A stretch of DNA of 64,000 nt, taken from NCBI RefSeq assembly GCF_014652395.1, contig NZ_BMYS01000003.1:62613-126612 (forward strand). The letters run 5' to 3'. The position numbers and the translations under genes are program-made. Below the pieces are notes generated by a model. It was not told the DNA's origin and ran no database searches. It saw nothing but the letters and a program-made list of their open reading frames with translations. Source of the stretch: Advenella faeciporci. GTDB taxonomy: Bacteria; Pseudomonadota; Gammaproteobacteria; Burkholderiales; Burkholderiaceae_B. Positions 9,024 through 21,347 of the stretch are shown here, piece after piece (position 1 is the first letter of the stretch; every line of letters begins with the position of its first letter).

Positions 9024-10549
9024 ACACTCGCTTACTTGCCACTTTCAGCCTGTCACTGTGCATTACCGGTACCGTTGCGGCACAAGGCATGCAACGCAGC
9101 ATTATGCCGCCGCCAACCAGCATCTTTCCTGCCTCGTCTCTTCAGGGTAGCGTGAGCGCAACAGGGCCGCGCTGGGTTTCGAAAAAAACCACAGCGTCCA
9201 GCAACAGCAGCTCCCTGAGCTCCGTCGAGAAAGGCCTGATAAAAACGGGCGATGCCGTGACTTATGCCCCCATCGGCAGTGCCATTGACGAATTAGAAGG
9301 CGTTGCCCAGGACCACGCCCGGCAAATGAACGATATCGCTGCAGGGACCGCCGCAGAAGGGCAAAAGAGTGTTGACAAGGCTGCTGCACGTTACAAACAA
9401 AACCCCTCCAATAGAAGGCTCATTGACAAAAAAGTAGCTGACCGCGAAATGGGCAAAAAAGTAGCCGAGGCTGGCAAGCAAGCCGACGCTGCCGCCAAAA
9501 AGGCAAGTTTTCTGGCCAATCTGGGTAAAGTCCTTAACATCCTTGATTTTGTTTCAGTGGCCGCACAGGGAGCGGGCTACCTTTCAGTCGGTGATACCAC
9601 CGGCGCAGCAGGTGTCATGGCCAGTGAGATCAGCAAGAAAACTGCCGAAGGAATCGGGGCGCTTGGCGGAGGCGCTATCATTCCGTTTGTGGGATCGGTG
9701 GGCGGAGCTGCCTTGGGCAATGCAGCCTGGGAACGCTACGTGAAGCCCGAAATTGAGAAACGCGAACAGGCCCTGCGGGAAGCGGAGTTTCGTCGCGAAA
9801 TCCTGAACAAGCCATGGCTGACTCCCAAGGAATTTATAGACAGCAAAGGACACGTAAGAAATCTGGAAGAAGACCAATACGTAGAACGGGGGAGCGGACT
9901 GGTGCGCCGGCGCACTCCCGAAGAACAGGCCGGGTTTGAGCGTGCCGAGTATACCAAGTGGCGCAACCAGAAAACCTGGGAAAAAATCAACCAGGAACAT
10001 GCCGAAGGCAAGATTGATGATGAGCAAATGACCGAACTTCAGGTCAGCTACGCCGGCCGCAGTCTGGCCGAACCCTGGGAGCCGCCTGGCTTCAGCTTTG
10101 TTTCCATCCACCCCCCCGCCAATGAGCCTCAGACAACTAATGCCCCCCCGACGGCCGATGAGCTGATCGCGGGCATCGCACCGGTTCAATTAACGGCTTC
10201 AGGTTCAATCACCGAAACCTTTCCCACTGCAAAGATTGTGACAACGTTCGAGTTTGCGTTCTGGAACCTGGGCGCCTATTCTCCCAAACATGGCAAAGCG
10301 GTCCTCAAGATCAGTTCAAGCCATGATGAGCCGAACGTGCTGGTGGGTACGTTCTCGGGTGGCCCGAACGGTACCCTCAGCTTTTCGGGGGACGGCGACA
10401 CCCAGACGTTCCAGGTAAGTAACGGCACCCACGTGATTGCCGAAATGGAACGGCTTGTCAATGACGGCGCCGACGTTGAAAGCATTACCTTAACACTCCC
10501 GCTGTCAAATCCCTCGGCTTTTGACGACTGGCCCAAAGCGCTGAAGTAA
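9020..10549 (+). CDS. Exported glycine-rich protein of unknown function, module gene B2 (paralogue of B1)
   Basis: Unrecognised 509-residue protein with the same architecture as B1: signal peptide (about 1-21, TGTVAA), Pro motif (IMPPPTS), a central Lys/Ala-rich helical region, a hydrophobic Gly-rich segment (GGGAIIPFVGSVGGAALG) flanked by KVLNILDFVSVAAQGAGYL, a charged region with KPWLTP and RRRTPEEQ, and a beta-rich C-terminal domain with FWNLGAYSPKHGKA and GTFSGGPNGTLSF. The N-terminal half diverges more from B1 than the central and C-terminal parts. It keeps a segment of about 25-30 residues near the C-terminus (MERLVNDGADVES) that B1 lacks. Confidence 0.8.
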   Translation: MNTRLLATFSLSLCITGTVAAQGMQRSIMPPPTSIFPASSLQGSVSATGPRWVSKKTTASSNSSSLSSVEKGLIKTGDAVTYAPIGSAIDELEGVAQDHARQMNDIAAGTAAEGQKSVDKAAARYKQNPSNRRLIDKKVADREMGKKVAEAGKQADAAAKKASFLANLGKVLNILDFVSVAAQGAGYLSVGDTTGAAGVMASEISKKTAEGIGALGGGAIIPFVGSVGGAALGNAAWERYVKPEIEKREQALREAEFRREILNKPWLTPKEFIDSKGHVRNLEEDQYVERGSGLVRRRTPEEQAGFERAEYTKWRNQKTWEKINQEHAEGKIDDEQMTELQVSYAGRSLAEPWEPPGFSFVSIHPPANEPQTTNAPPTADELIAGIAPVQLTASGSITETFPTAKIVTTFEFAFWNLGAYSPKHGKAVLKISSSHDEPNVLVGTFSGGPNGTLSFSGDGDTQTFQVSNGTHVIAEMERLVNDGADVESITLTLPLSNPSAFDDWPKALK

Positions 10550-10614
10550 ACCTTTTTTAGAGCAGATCCGCCAGCGGAGCATAATATCCAGTATTACATA
10601 CGCTGACCAAGCTG

Positions 10615-10657
10615 CCTGACCCGGCTTCTCATATTTAATGTATATAGCCGGGTCTGG
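10615..10657. other. Intergenic hairpin after the duplicated module
   Basis: CCTGACCCGGCT and AGCCGGGTCTGG form a near-perfect inverted repeat with a loop of about 19 nt that is A/T-rich. No T-run follows on the + strand. It lies between B2 and the putative promoter at 10661, and may end or stabilise the module transcript. Confidence 0.45.
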
Positions 10658-10660
10658 CAA

Positions 10661-10675
10661 TTAAATGTTAGAATG
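10661..10675 (+). promoter_or_regulatory. Putative extended -10 promoter for the adenylate-forming-like gene
   Basis: TTAAATGTTAGAATG holds TGTTAGAAT, an extended -10-like element and a near copy of the one at 5384-5398. Transcription would begin near 10681. This places the in-frame ATG at 10673 outside the message and supports the start at 10757. Confidence 0.4.
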
Positions 10676-10756
10676 AGCCTTATAGTGGAAAAGTGGGTCA
10701 GAAATGGCCCTTTTATTTTCCTTCAGCATCAAAAAACAGGCCTCTCAAACAGTCAT

Positions 10757-12118
10757 ATGACAGATCAATATAATTCACTGTATCAATCATTTGAATGGTT
10801 AGTTCCATCACATTTCAATATTGCGGATGCCTGCTGTCATCGCTGGGCCTCCAGTCCGCACGAAGCCCGTCAAGTTGCCATTTATTTCGAAGACCAGGTG
10901 GGCCAGCTCACCATGCTGACTTACGGCCAGCTTTCAGAACAAGTCAATAAACTGGCCAACGGTTTCATCCGCATGGGCATACAACCCCAGGATCGTATTG
11001 CCATTGCCCTGCAACACTCGGCAGAAAGTGCGGTGACCCAGTTGGCGGCACTTACCGTGGGTGCCATTGCCGTACCGCTAACCGCAACCCTGACCGCGGC
11101 CGAATATGCCGAACGCATTCACGATTCACAAGCCAGGGTGGCCATTGTTGACAAGCATTCCATTGCCCCCATGATGTCGGCCATCGACAATCATTCTCCG
11201 GTCAAACAGATTATTGGCATTCATACCGAAGATGAGCGTATTATTTCATGGCGTACCTTGCTGGCAAGACAACCCGGGACCTTCACGCCAGTTATTGTGG
11301 CATCCAACTCACCCGCCCTGCTCATCTACCCGCATCCCTCTGAAAACAAACCACTCAGGGGAACTTTGCTGCACCATAGTACGTTAATTGGTACGCTGCC
11401 CGGTTTTGTAGCCTCCCAAAACTGGTTCCCCAAAGGCAAGGATATCCTCTGGACCTCTTTTGACTGGAGCACGCCCAACGGCCTGCTCAATGCCCTGCTA
11501 CCTACGCTTTACTTTGGCCGCTCTATTGTTGGATGCCCCAGCGGACGCACTATTCCGCGCCTGTTCACCCTCCTGGAGCACTATCAGATTACCAATATGC
11601 TCGTCTCGAGCTACGAACTGGAGCGCATCAGGAATCACCCCGATCCGTTGCTCGAGTTCCAAATTGCCATCCGTTGCATTACCTGCCCCGATACCGAAAT
11701 TACCCAGACATTGCGCGACTGGGTTAGTGAACGCTTTAATGTGAATATCAACAGTATTTTTGCGCCACTGGGTTTTGGGTACATTATTGGTGAAAGTCAT
11801 GAAAAGTGGCCATCCCGACACGGCAGCATCGGCAAACCCTATCCAGGACATACCATTGCCATTATCAACGAAGATGGTGAAGAGGTGGAAACTGGCCAGC
11901 AAGGTGAAATTGCCATCCACACCACCGATCAATATGACTATCCCGACCCAAGCGTTTCGCTGTCATACTGGTCCGGCGCACAAATTCATGAAACACCCAA
12001 AACGGACGAGTGGATCAGCACTGGTGTTACAGGCTATGCCGATAATGATGGCTATATATGGCGCACCCCCATTGAACCTGTCAATGCCACAGACGCTGCC
12101 AATGAATCACTCTCTTGA
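10757..12118 (+). CDS. Degenerate adenylate-forming (AMP-binding/acyl-CoA synthetase-like) protein
   Basis: The N-terminal two thirds read as an acyl-CoA synthetase: NIADACCHRWA, LTYGQLSEQVNKLANGF, GIQPQDRIAI and AALTVGAIAVPLTA (residues 22-110). The catalytic signatures are damaged. Where the ATP-binding loop YTSGTTGxPKG should be, the protein has YPHPSENKPLRG (about 191-202). Where the YGQTE-type motif is expected it reads GFGYIIGES (about 340). The hinge ends as WISTGVTGYADNDGYIWRTP, and the last ~100 residues carrying the catalytic Lys are missing. At 453 residues it is about 100 short. It is probably a pseudoenzyme or a decaying gene, though the frame is intact. It lies 11 nt before the carbonic anhydrase-like gene. 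Confidence 0.75.
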   Translation: MTDQYNSLYQSFEWLVPSHFNIADACCHRWASSPHEARQVAIYFEDQVGQLTMLTYGQLSEQVNKLANGFIRMGIQPQDRIAIALQHSAESAVTQLAALTVGAIAVPLTATLTAAEYAERIHDSQARVAIVDKHSIAPMMSAIDNHSPVKQIIGIHTEDERIISWRTLLARQPGTFTPVIVASNSPALLIYPHPSENKPLRGTLLHHSTLIGTLPGFVASQNWFPKGKDILWTSFDWSTPNGLLNALLPTLYFGRSIVGCPSGRTIPRLFTLLEHYQITNMLVSSYELERIRNHPDPLLEFQIAIRCITCPDTEITQTLRDWVSERFNVNINSIFAPLGFGYIIGESHEKWPSRHGSIGKPYPGHTIAIINEDGEEVETGQQGEIAIHTTDQYDYPDPSVSLSYWSGAQIHETPKTDEWISTGVTGYADNDGYIWRTPIEPVNATDAANESLS

Positions 12119-12129
12119 AAGGAAACCGA

Positions 12130-12651
12130 ATGGCCATTTACCAACTTGAAAATCTGGTGCCCACTATTGATCCCAGTGCATTTATCTTTGAAAATGCCAC
12201 CCTGATCGGTAATGTAACGCTGGCCGCCAACGTCAGTATCTGGGCCAACGTTTCCATTCGGGCCGATAACGCCAGCATTATCATTGATGAAAACAGTAAC
12301 GTGCAGGAAGGCAGTGTATTGCACGTTGACGAAGGGGTACCATTATATATTGCCAAAAATGTAACCGTAGGCCATCAGGCCATGTTACACGGCTGCACCA
12401 TTGGTGAAGGCTCATTAATTGGCATGCAGGCCATTGTGCTTAACAATGCCGTTATTGGCAAAAACTGTATTATTGGCGCTGGTGCCATCGTTCCCGAAGG
12501 AAAGATTATCCCCGACAACTCCCTGGTTATTGGTGTGGCAAAAATTGCCCGTACCCTGACCGATGAAGACCTTGCCGGTGTACATGCAGGCACCCGCCGT
12601 TACGTAGAACAAGGCAAACGCTACTCTCAACACCTGAAACGCCTTGATTAG
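12130..12651 (+). CDS. Gamma carbonic anhydrase family protein (hexapeptide repeat)
   Basis: A 173-residue left-handed beta-helix protein of the YrdA/PaaY/gamma carbonic anhydrase group. Hexapeptide repeats run from about residue 25 to 140 (for example NASIIIDENSNVQEGSVLHVDEG, given here in pieces: NASIIIDENSN, VQEGSVLHVDEG). Likely zinc ligands are the His in LHVDEG and the two in VGHQAMLHGC. It may hydrate CO2, but many members have no proven activity. ATG 12130 has a good ribosome site (GAAAGGA) that overlaps the end of the upstream gene. Confidence 0.88.
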   Translation: MAIYQLENLVPTIDPSAFIFENATLIGNVTLAANVSIWANVSIRADNASIIIDENSNVQEGSVLHVDEGVPLYIAKNVTVGHQAMLHGCTIGEGSLIGMQAIVLNNAVIGKNCIIGAGAIVPEGKIIPDNSLVIGVAKIARTLTDEDLAGVHAGTRRYVEQGKRYSQHLKRLD

Positions 12652-12680
12652 TCCGTCTCAGGATATATTTTCTCGCTGTC

Positions 12681-13601
12681 ATGAACGATTCCTTAAAAAA
12701 ATACCTGTTTGAAGACCGCACCACGCGGGTTCAAACCGTCAATCTTACCCAAACCTGGGCCGAAGCACTGGGTCACCAGCACTACCCGCCCATTATCCGA
12801 AGGCTCCTGGGAGAGTTAAGTGCGGCCGCAGTCCTGCTTACTTCAAACATCAAATTTGATGGCTCTTTAATTCTTCAGTTGCAAGGTGACGGCCCCATTA
12901 GCCTGATTGTGGTTGAATGCGACGCCTCGCTTCGCGTACGTGCCACCGTCAAAATGCGGCAGGAGTTCATTTGTCCCGAAAACGGCACCTTGCAAACCCT
13001 GCTCAATGCCAACGGCAATGGCCGGTTTGCGGTCATCCTTGACCCAAAAAACAAGTCTGAAGGCATGCAACCCTACCAAGGCATCGTGCCCATGCAAGGT
13101 CACTCGGTGGCACAGGTGCTAGAGCACTACATGAAGCACTCCGAACAACTTGATACCCGTTTATGGCTTGCCGCCAATGATGAAAAAGCCTGCGGGCTCC
13201 TGTTGCAGCAACTGCCATCCACAGGCGGCATACCGGCAGCCACACAAACCCCCGATGACACCTGGGAGCGCGCCGTTCAGTTTGCCGAAACCCTTAGCAC
13301 CGAAGAACTGCTGTCCACCGATGAAGACACCCTGATCCATCGTCTATATTGGGAAGAAACCTTAATTGCCTATGAGCCGATTGCTGTCACCTGGTTTTGC
13401 CCCTGTACCCGTGAACGGGTTGCCAATATGCTTAAAATGCTGGGCAGCGAAGAAATTGCCAGCATACTTAGCGAACGGGAAAATATCGAAATCTCCTGTG
13501 ATTTCTGTGGTAAACCTTATATTTTTGATCCGGTAGACTGTGCAAAACTGTTTGTGAATCCGGACAGTTTTGTTGTCAAAGGCAATAAATCAACCCATTG
13601 A
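12681..13601 (+). CDS. hslO: Redox-regulated chaperone Hsp33
   Basis: Hsp33 is a cytoplasmic holdase chaperone switched on by oxidation and unfolding. The 306-residue protein has the N-terminal beta-sandwich domain (LLGELSAAAVLLTSNIKFDG) and the C-terminal zinc switch with four cysteines: Cys240-x-Cys242 in FCPCTRERV, and Cys273-xx-Cys276 in SCDFCGK. All four zinc ligands are present, so the switch looks intact. It follows the carbonic anhydrase-like gene by 29 nt. Confidence 0.96.
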   Translation: MNDSLKKYLFEDRTTRVQTVNLTQTWAEALGHQHYPPIIRRLLGELSAAAVLLTSNIKFDGSLILQLQGDGPISLIVVECDASLRVRATVKMRQEFICPENGTLQTLLNANGNGRFAVILDPKNKSEGMQPYQGIVPMQGHSVAQVLEHYMKHSEQLDTRLWLAANDEKACGLLLQQLPSTGGIPAATQTPDDTWERAVQFAETLSTEELLSTDEDTLIHRLYWEETLIAYEPIAVTWFCPCTRERVANMLKMLGSEEIASILSERENIEISCDFCGKPYIFDPVDCAKLFVNPDSFVVKGNKSTH

Positions 13602-13684
13602 AAACACGGAAGGCTATTGGACCAATCCATCCATTTGTGAAATTCACAATTTACAGCATTCAAGAGTAAGCACAGACTAGCGTC

Positions 13685-14716
13685 ATGTTTACTCTTTTCT
13701 TTTTCTCCCCAACGACAAAAAGCCATATATCCAAGCATGGTTACGCAAAGAAAAACAAGGGATTTGGTTCGGTAGAGTTCTTGCTGGTTGCCACTCCCTT
13801 ATTAATGCTGGGCATGGGTTCATTAGAAGCCTCGTATTGGTACATTACCCGTCAGGCAAGCAGTCTTGCACTGCTTGAGGCTGCCCGTGCCGCTGCCACC
13901 CACCATGCCAACCCGCACACAATAGAACAGGCCTTTGAAAAAGCGCTGCAGCCCCTTTTTGCGCCTGCCGGCCAATATCCAGACCCCGCCACACGCATGC
14001 AGGCTTATTTCAATAGCGTCAGGCAAAAAACCGGACAGGCCCCATGGCGTATTATGATAAAAAGCCCAGACCAGGCCGATTTTACCGATTTCCAGCGTAA
14101 AGACCTGCTCATTGCACAACAAACCGGCCTGCCTGCCATTGACAACAATTATCAATACGAACAATACCTGCGTACCGGTACGGGCAAGTATTCAGGCCAT
14201 CACATTTTCCAGGCCAACACACTGCAAATAGAACTTACCTACCCTTACCAGGCCCTTATTCCGGGCATAGGTCAATTATTCAGGATGCTGGCAGGCAACG
14301 GGCCCGCTTACGACACCCGACTCATGACCCAGGGTATCCTGCCCATCAAGCAAACCTTGTCTATCAGTATGCAATCCCATCCTGTTTTGTGGCCGGTGAA
14401 GCCTGGCGGAAAAGTGCTTTACAGTCATGACCTATTACCCGGAAACGGCATTTACAGCCCTCAACCCAACAACATGCAGACCTGTGCTGGCTTATGGTGC
14501 GGGCCCGTCAACGGCAAGGTACAACCTTCACCAACAGCACCTGGAAACACAACGCCTGCGGACCAACCAGCACCTGCCCCCAATAACCCGCAGGTGCCGT
14601 CAGGCCAAGATACAGGCAGCAGCCCGCCAGCAAGCCCCGAAGAACCGTTACCGGAAGACGAAATTTCAGTAGATGTGCAAGACCCGGCTTGTGGTGTCAG
14701 TCTTTGCTGTACATAG
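13685..14716 (+). CDS. TadE-like pilus-assembly/pseudopilin-like protein, orphan
   Basis: The 343-residue protein carries a TadE-type N-terminus: a basic leader (KKNKGFG) followed by SVEFLLVATPLLMLGMGSLEAS, with the Glu at position 5 after the Gly-Phe step seen in pseudopilins. The rest is soluble, and the last ~90 residues are Pro/Thr/Ser-rich and end in ACGVSLCCT. TadE/TadG proteins normally sit in tad (Flp pilus) loci, but no other tad gene is present here. Substrate and partners are unknown. It converges on ftsB with only 22 nt between the stops. Confidence 0.7.
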   Translation: MFTLFFFSPTTKSHISKHGYAKKNKGFGSVEFLLVATPLLMLGMGSLEASYWYITRQASSLALLEAARAAATHHANPHTIEQAFEKALQPLFAPAGQYPDPATRMQAYFNSVRQKTGQAPWRIMIKSPDQADFTDFQRKDLLIAQQTGLPAIDNNYQYEQYLRTGTGKYSGHHIFQANTLQIELTYPYQALIPGIGQLFRMLAGNGPAYDTRLMTQGILPIKQTLSISMQSHPVLWPVKPGGKVLYSHDLLPGNGIYSPQPNNMQTCAGLWCGPVNGKVQPSPTAPGNTTPADQPAPAPNNPQVPSGQDTGSSPPASPEEPLPEDEISVDVQDPACGVSLCCT

Positions 14717-14738
14717 CAAAAACAACGAAAGCCAGCTT

Positions 14739-15092
14739 TTATTGTGCAGAAGAAGTGATAGCCGGTTTGGCTGCTTCGGCTCTTTTACCGATAGGCAGAG
14801 TAACGGTGGGTACCGCCTCGTTGGGAACCAGGATTTGCACCAGGGTCTCACCCTCATTAATCATGCCCATTTCGATGCGTGCACGATCCTCAAGAGCCTG
14901 GGTTCCAGACTCCAAATCCTGGACTTCAGCTTTCATGGCATTGTTTCGGGCCAACAATGCCTTGTTTTTTTCATGCTGCTCTTTAAGCTGCTCTTTTAAT
15001 TCCGCCACCCGCAACCAGCCCGATTCTCCCTTCCATAAGGGATACTGGATTGCAATACACGCCAGCAGAAGCAACAAAAAAAGCAAACGCAT
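14739..15092 (-). CDS. ftsB: Cell division protein FtsB
   Basis: FtsB is a small bitopic divisome protein that works with FtsL and FtsQ at the septum. The 117-residue protein has an N-terminal membrane helix (LLFLLLLLACIAIQYPLW), a periplasmic coiled coil (VAELKEQLKEQHEKNKALLARN) and the EDRARIEMGMINEGETLVQI motif of the family. It lies 15 nt downstream of eno on the same strand, the standard eno-ftsB pairing. Confidence 0.93.
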   Translation of the reverse strand: MRLLFLLLLLACIAIQYPLWKGESGWLRVAELKEQLKEQHEKNKALLARNNAMKAEVQDLESGTQALEDRARIEMGMINEGETLVQILVPNEAVPTVTLPIGKRAEAAKPAITSSAQ

Positions 15093-15107
15093 AATATAAA
15101 CTGCCGG

Positions 15108-16421
<1,314 letters not shown>

Positions 16422-16443
16422 TCAAGTATTACAAAGGTTTTTG

Positions 16444-16869
16444 TCATAGGCTAAATTGTACATGACAAAGACGTGCTTGTATTTTATCAAGCGTGGCAAT
16501 AAGCACATGAATTTCATCCTCAGGAAGGTCTATGGTTATTTTTGCCAGAAAGGCATCACGCCTGTGCCAGGTTTTGGCCCTGAAACCCTTTCCTTCCACA
16601 GTCAGCAACACGTTGGTGATCCGGTTATCGTCTGGATCCATGGAGCGTTTTACCCAGCCTTCTTTTTCCATGGCTTTTACATGCCGGGTCAGGGTGGCGG
16701 CATCCACATCCAGCGAATTCACCAGTTGCTTTTGTGAAACAGGCTCGTCGCCTAAAGCCAGCAGGATTCTCCACCTTACCCCCGGAATGCCCACTTCGGC
16801 TTCAAACAGCCTTGCCCAGGTCCGGTAAATACGGCCCACGCGCTGCATCATCTCAAGTTCCAACGCCAT
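16444..16869 (-). CDS. MarR family transcriptional regulator
   Basis: A 141-residue winged-helix regulator. The helix-turn-helix (VSQKQLVNSLDVDAATLTRHVKAM, in pieces: VSQKQLVNSL, DVDAATLTRHVKAM) and the wing (DPDDNRITNVLLT) match MarR. Its ATG directly abuts the stop of the efflux gene (TAA then ATG), and its ribosome site (AAAGGAG) is inside that gene, so the two are translated from one message. It probably represses the pump-regulator operon in response to a small molecule. Confidence 0.88.
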   Translation of the reverse strand: MALELEMMQRVGRIYRTWARLFEAEVGIPGVRWRILLALGDEPVSQKQLVNSLDVDAATLTRHVKAMEKEGWVKRSMDPDDNRITNVLLTVEGKGFRAKTWHRRDAFLAKITIDLPEDEIHVLIATLDKIQARLCHVQFSL

Positions 16870-18477
16870 TTATACTCCTTTCTGTTTGTCTGTTTTTTTA
16901 CCTTTCAGGTCTATCAAAGGCAGCCGATATACCCAAACAGTTGCCAACAAAGTCAGGGCAAACACAATCCAGAATCCCGAATGAATGGAAGCGATCAGGG
17001 TTTCACGACCGGTATCTATCCAGAATTGAATATCACCTATCCCGATTTGTTGCGCCTGTGCCTGCAAGGCAGCTTGCTGGACGGGATTCACCAGGACTTG
17101 CGCATCAAACAGGTCCTGAAGTGAATTGGGGGGTATTTTGCCGCTTGTTTGTCGCGTCATGCCTGCCGCATACAAATAATTAACCAGCGACCCCACAATA
17201 GCAATCCCCAGCATACCCCCTATCATCCTGATGGATTGAACCAGGGCGGTTGCGATACCCAGGTTTGACTTGCCCGCCACCTCCTGGGAAAAAATGGTTA
17301 AATTAGGCATAATCATGCCCAAGCCCACGCCGCCGGCCACCATATAGGCCATAAACACATACGATGAACCGCCACGACTGGAAAAAATCGTACCCAGAAT
17401 ACAAACCAGTACTAATACAAACCCCACATACAAAATATGATTGGGACGTTTAAGGCGGGTAACCACCCTGCCGCTTAAGATACTGCCCACCGTTACACAA
17501 ACCACCAATGGTGTAATTAAAATACCTGCCTCGTTAGGAGACAACCCAAACCCGCCCTGCAGGAAAAGCGGAATATAGAACAACAGACTGAACAAGGTAA
17601 AACCCAGTAAAAGCGATAACAAAAACAGCACATTCAGGCTTTTTATGCGAAAAAGTTCAAGCGGTATCAGTGCGTAGGGACAATGGGATTCCCATTTGAA
17701 CAAGATAAGCGTAAACAACACGAACACCAGTCCCAGCACGGCCACGTTCCAGCCCATGCCATGCCTTCCCAGAAACTCAACAAACAATTGCAGGCTACAA
17801 AGCGCCAAGGTAATTAATACTGCCCCGACCCAGTCCAGCCTGATAACCTGCTTATGCTGGTAACGGATAAGCGGCAAATATTGCCAAACAAACCAAAGTC
17901 CCAACAGGCTGATGGGCACGTTCACAAAAAAAATGGACCGCCAACCATAATACTCGGTAAGAAAACCACCCAGAGAAGGGCCCACGACACTGGCAATACC
18001 ATAGGAAGAACTTAAAAAAACCTGCCATTTCAGCCTGACAGCAGCCACCGGGAACAAATCGGGAATACAGGCAAATGCCGTGCCCACCAGCATGCCCCCC
18101 CCCACTCCCTGCAAGGCCCGGGAAAGGATCAGGTGCAGCATGCTATCTGCCATGCCACTCAGAATGGAAGCCGTTGTAAAAATAATAATCGATGCGATCA
18201 CAAAGGGTTTGCGGCCGTAAAAATCACCCAAACGTCCAAAAATGGGAACCGTAATAACCGAAGCCAGCAAATAAGAGGTTCCCACCCATGCATACAAATC
18301 AAAACTGTTCAATTCTGCTGCAATGGTGGGCATGGCCGTGCCAACAATGGATTGGTCCAACCCAACCAGGATAGTCACAAAACACAGCCCCAGAATGGCC
18401 AGCAGTGACTGCCGAAAGGGAAGCCTTCTTCCGGTTCCTGAGTCTTCATCGTCAACATTAATGGGCTGTGCAGACAT
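16870..18477 (-). CDS. MFS drug efflux transporter, DHA2/EmrB type
   Basis: A 535-residue proton-driven exporter of the 14-helix DHA2 (EmrB/QacA) family. Motif A (GRLGDFYGRKP) follows the second helix, and motif C-like glycines occur in GIASVVGPSLGGFLTEYYGWR. A large loop precedes the last helix. ATG 18477 is preferred; the longer frame begins with GTG at 18489. A good promoter sits upstream (18515-18542). No membrane-fusion (EmrA) or outer-membrane partner is present nearby. The substrate cannot be told. Confidence 0.88.
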   Translation of the reverse strand: MSAQPINVDDEDSGTGRRLPFRQSLLAILGLCFVTILVGLDQSIVGTAMPTIAAELNSFDLYAWVGTSYLLASVITVPIFGRLGDFYGRKPFVIASIIIFTTASILSGMADSMLHLILSRALQGVGGGMLVGTAFACIPDLFPVAAVRLKWQVFLSSSYGIASVVGPSLGGFLTEYYGWRSIFFVNVPISLLGLWFVWQYLPLIRYQHKQVIRLDWVGAVLITLALCSLQLFVEFLGRHGMGWNVAVLGLVFVLFTLILFKWESHCPYALIPLELFRIKSLNVLFLLSLLLGFTLFSLLFYIPLFLQGGFGLSPNEAGILITPLVVCVTVGSILSGRVVTRLKRPNHILYVGFVLVLVCILGTIFSSRGGSSYVFMAYMVAGGVGLGMIMPNLTIFSQEVAGKSNLGIATALVQSIRMIGGMLGIAIVGSLVNYLYAAGMTRQTSGKIPPNSLQDLFDAQVLVNPVQQAALQAQAQQIGIGDIQFWIDTGRETLIASIHSGFWIVFALTLLATVWVYRLPLIDLKGKKTDKQKGV

Positions 18478-18514
18478 AATGGCAAACACTTGAAAATTAA
18501 TTGATTATGAAAAC

Positions 18515-18542
18515 ATTTTATATGAAATTATTTTGCTGTCAA
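18515..18542 (-). promoter_or_regulatory. Putative sigma70 promoter for the MFS-marR operon
   Basis: On the - strand TTGACA (18537-18542) and TAAAAT (18515-18520) are separated by 16 nt, close to the sigma70 consensus, about 40 nt before the MFS start. The surrounding A/T-rich sequence could hold the MarR operator, but no clear palindrome was fixed. Confidence 0.55.
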
Positions 18543-18552
18543 ATAAACTGGC

Positions 18553-18595
18553 AAAAAAAACCGTTGCATCCATGAGATTCTCATTAACGCAACGG
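18553..18595 (-). terminator. Rho-independent terminator after kdsA
   Basis: On the - strand CCGTTGC and GCAACGG form the stem, with a second inner stem ATGAGA/TCTCAT, followed by eight T. It lies 30 nt past the kdsA stop and would end the pyrG-kdsA message before the efflux genes. Confidence 0.8.
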
Positions 18596-18625
18596 AATGA
18601 TTCAAATACGCCTGTTTAGCTGTGC

Positions 18626-21174
<2,549 letters not shown>

Positions 21175-21347
21175 TTATAACTGAGGTGCATTTTTTTTTC
21201 TTCTCCTAAATTGACTTTGTGCAAAACCGGCACAACCAAACCCTGCAAATTTTGACTAACTCTTATATATTACCAATATCAATGGCGTTTCAAGCCCGTT
21301 GCATAATTTGGCTTTACCCTGTTCACCTTTTAACGGCAAATGGATCC

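Noticed and set aside
10673-10756. N-terminal extension of the adenylate-forming-like protein
   Set aside because: The ATG at 10673 falls inside the putative promoter, and the extra 28 residues do not look like the family.
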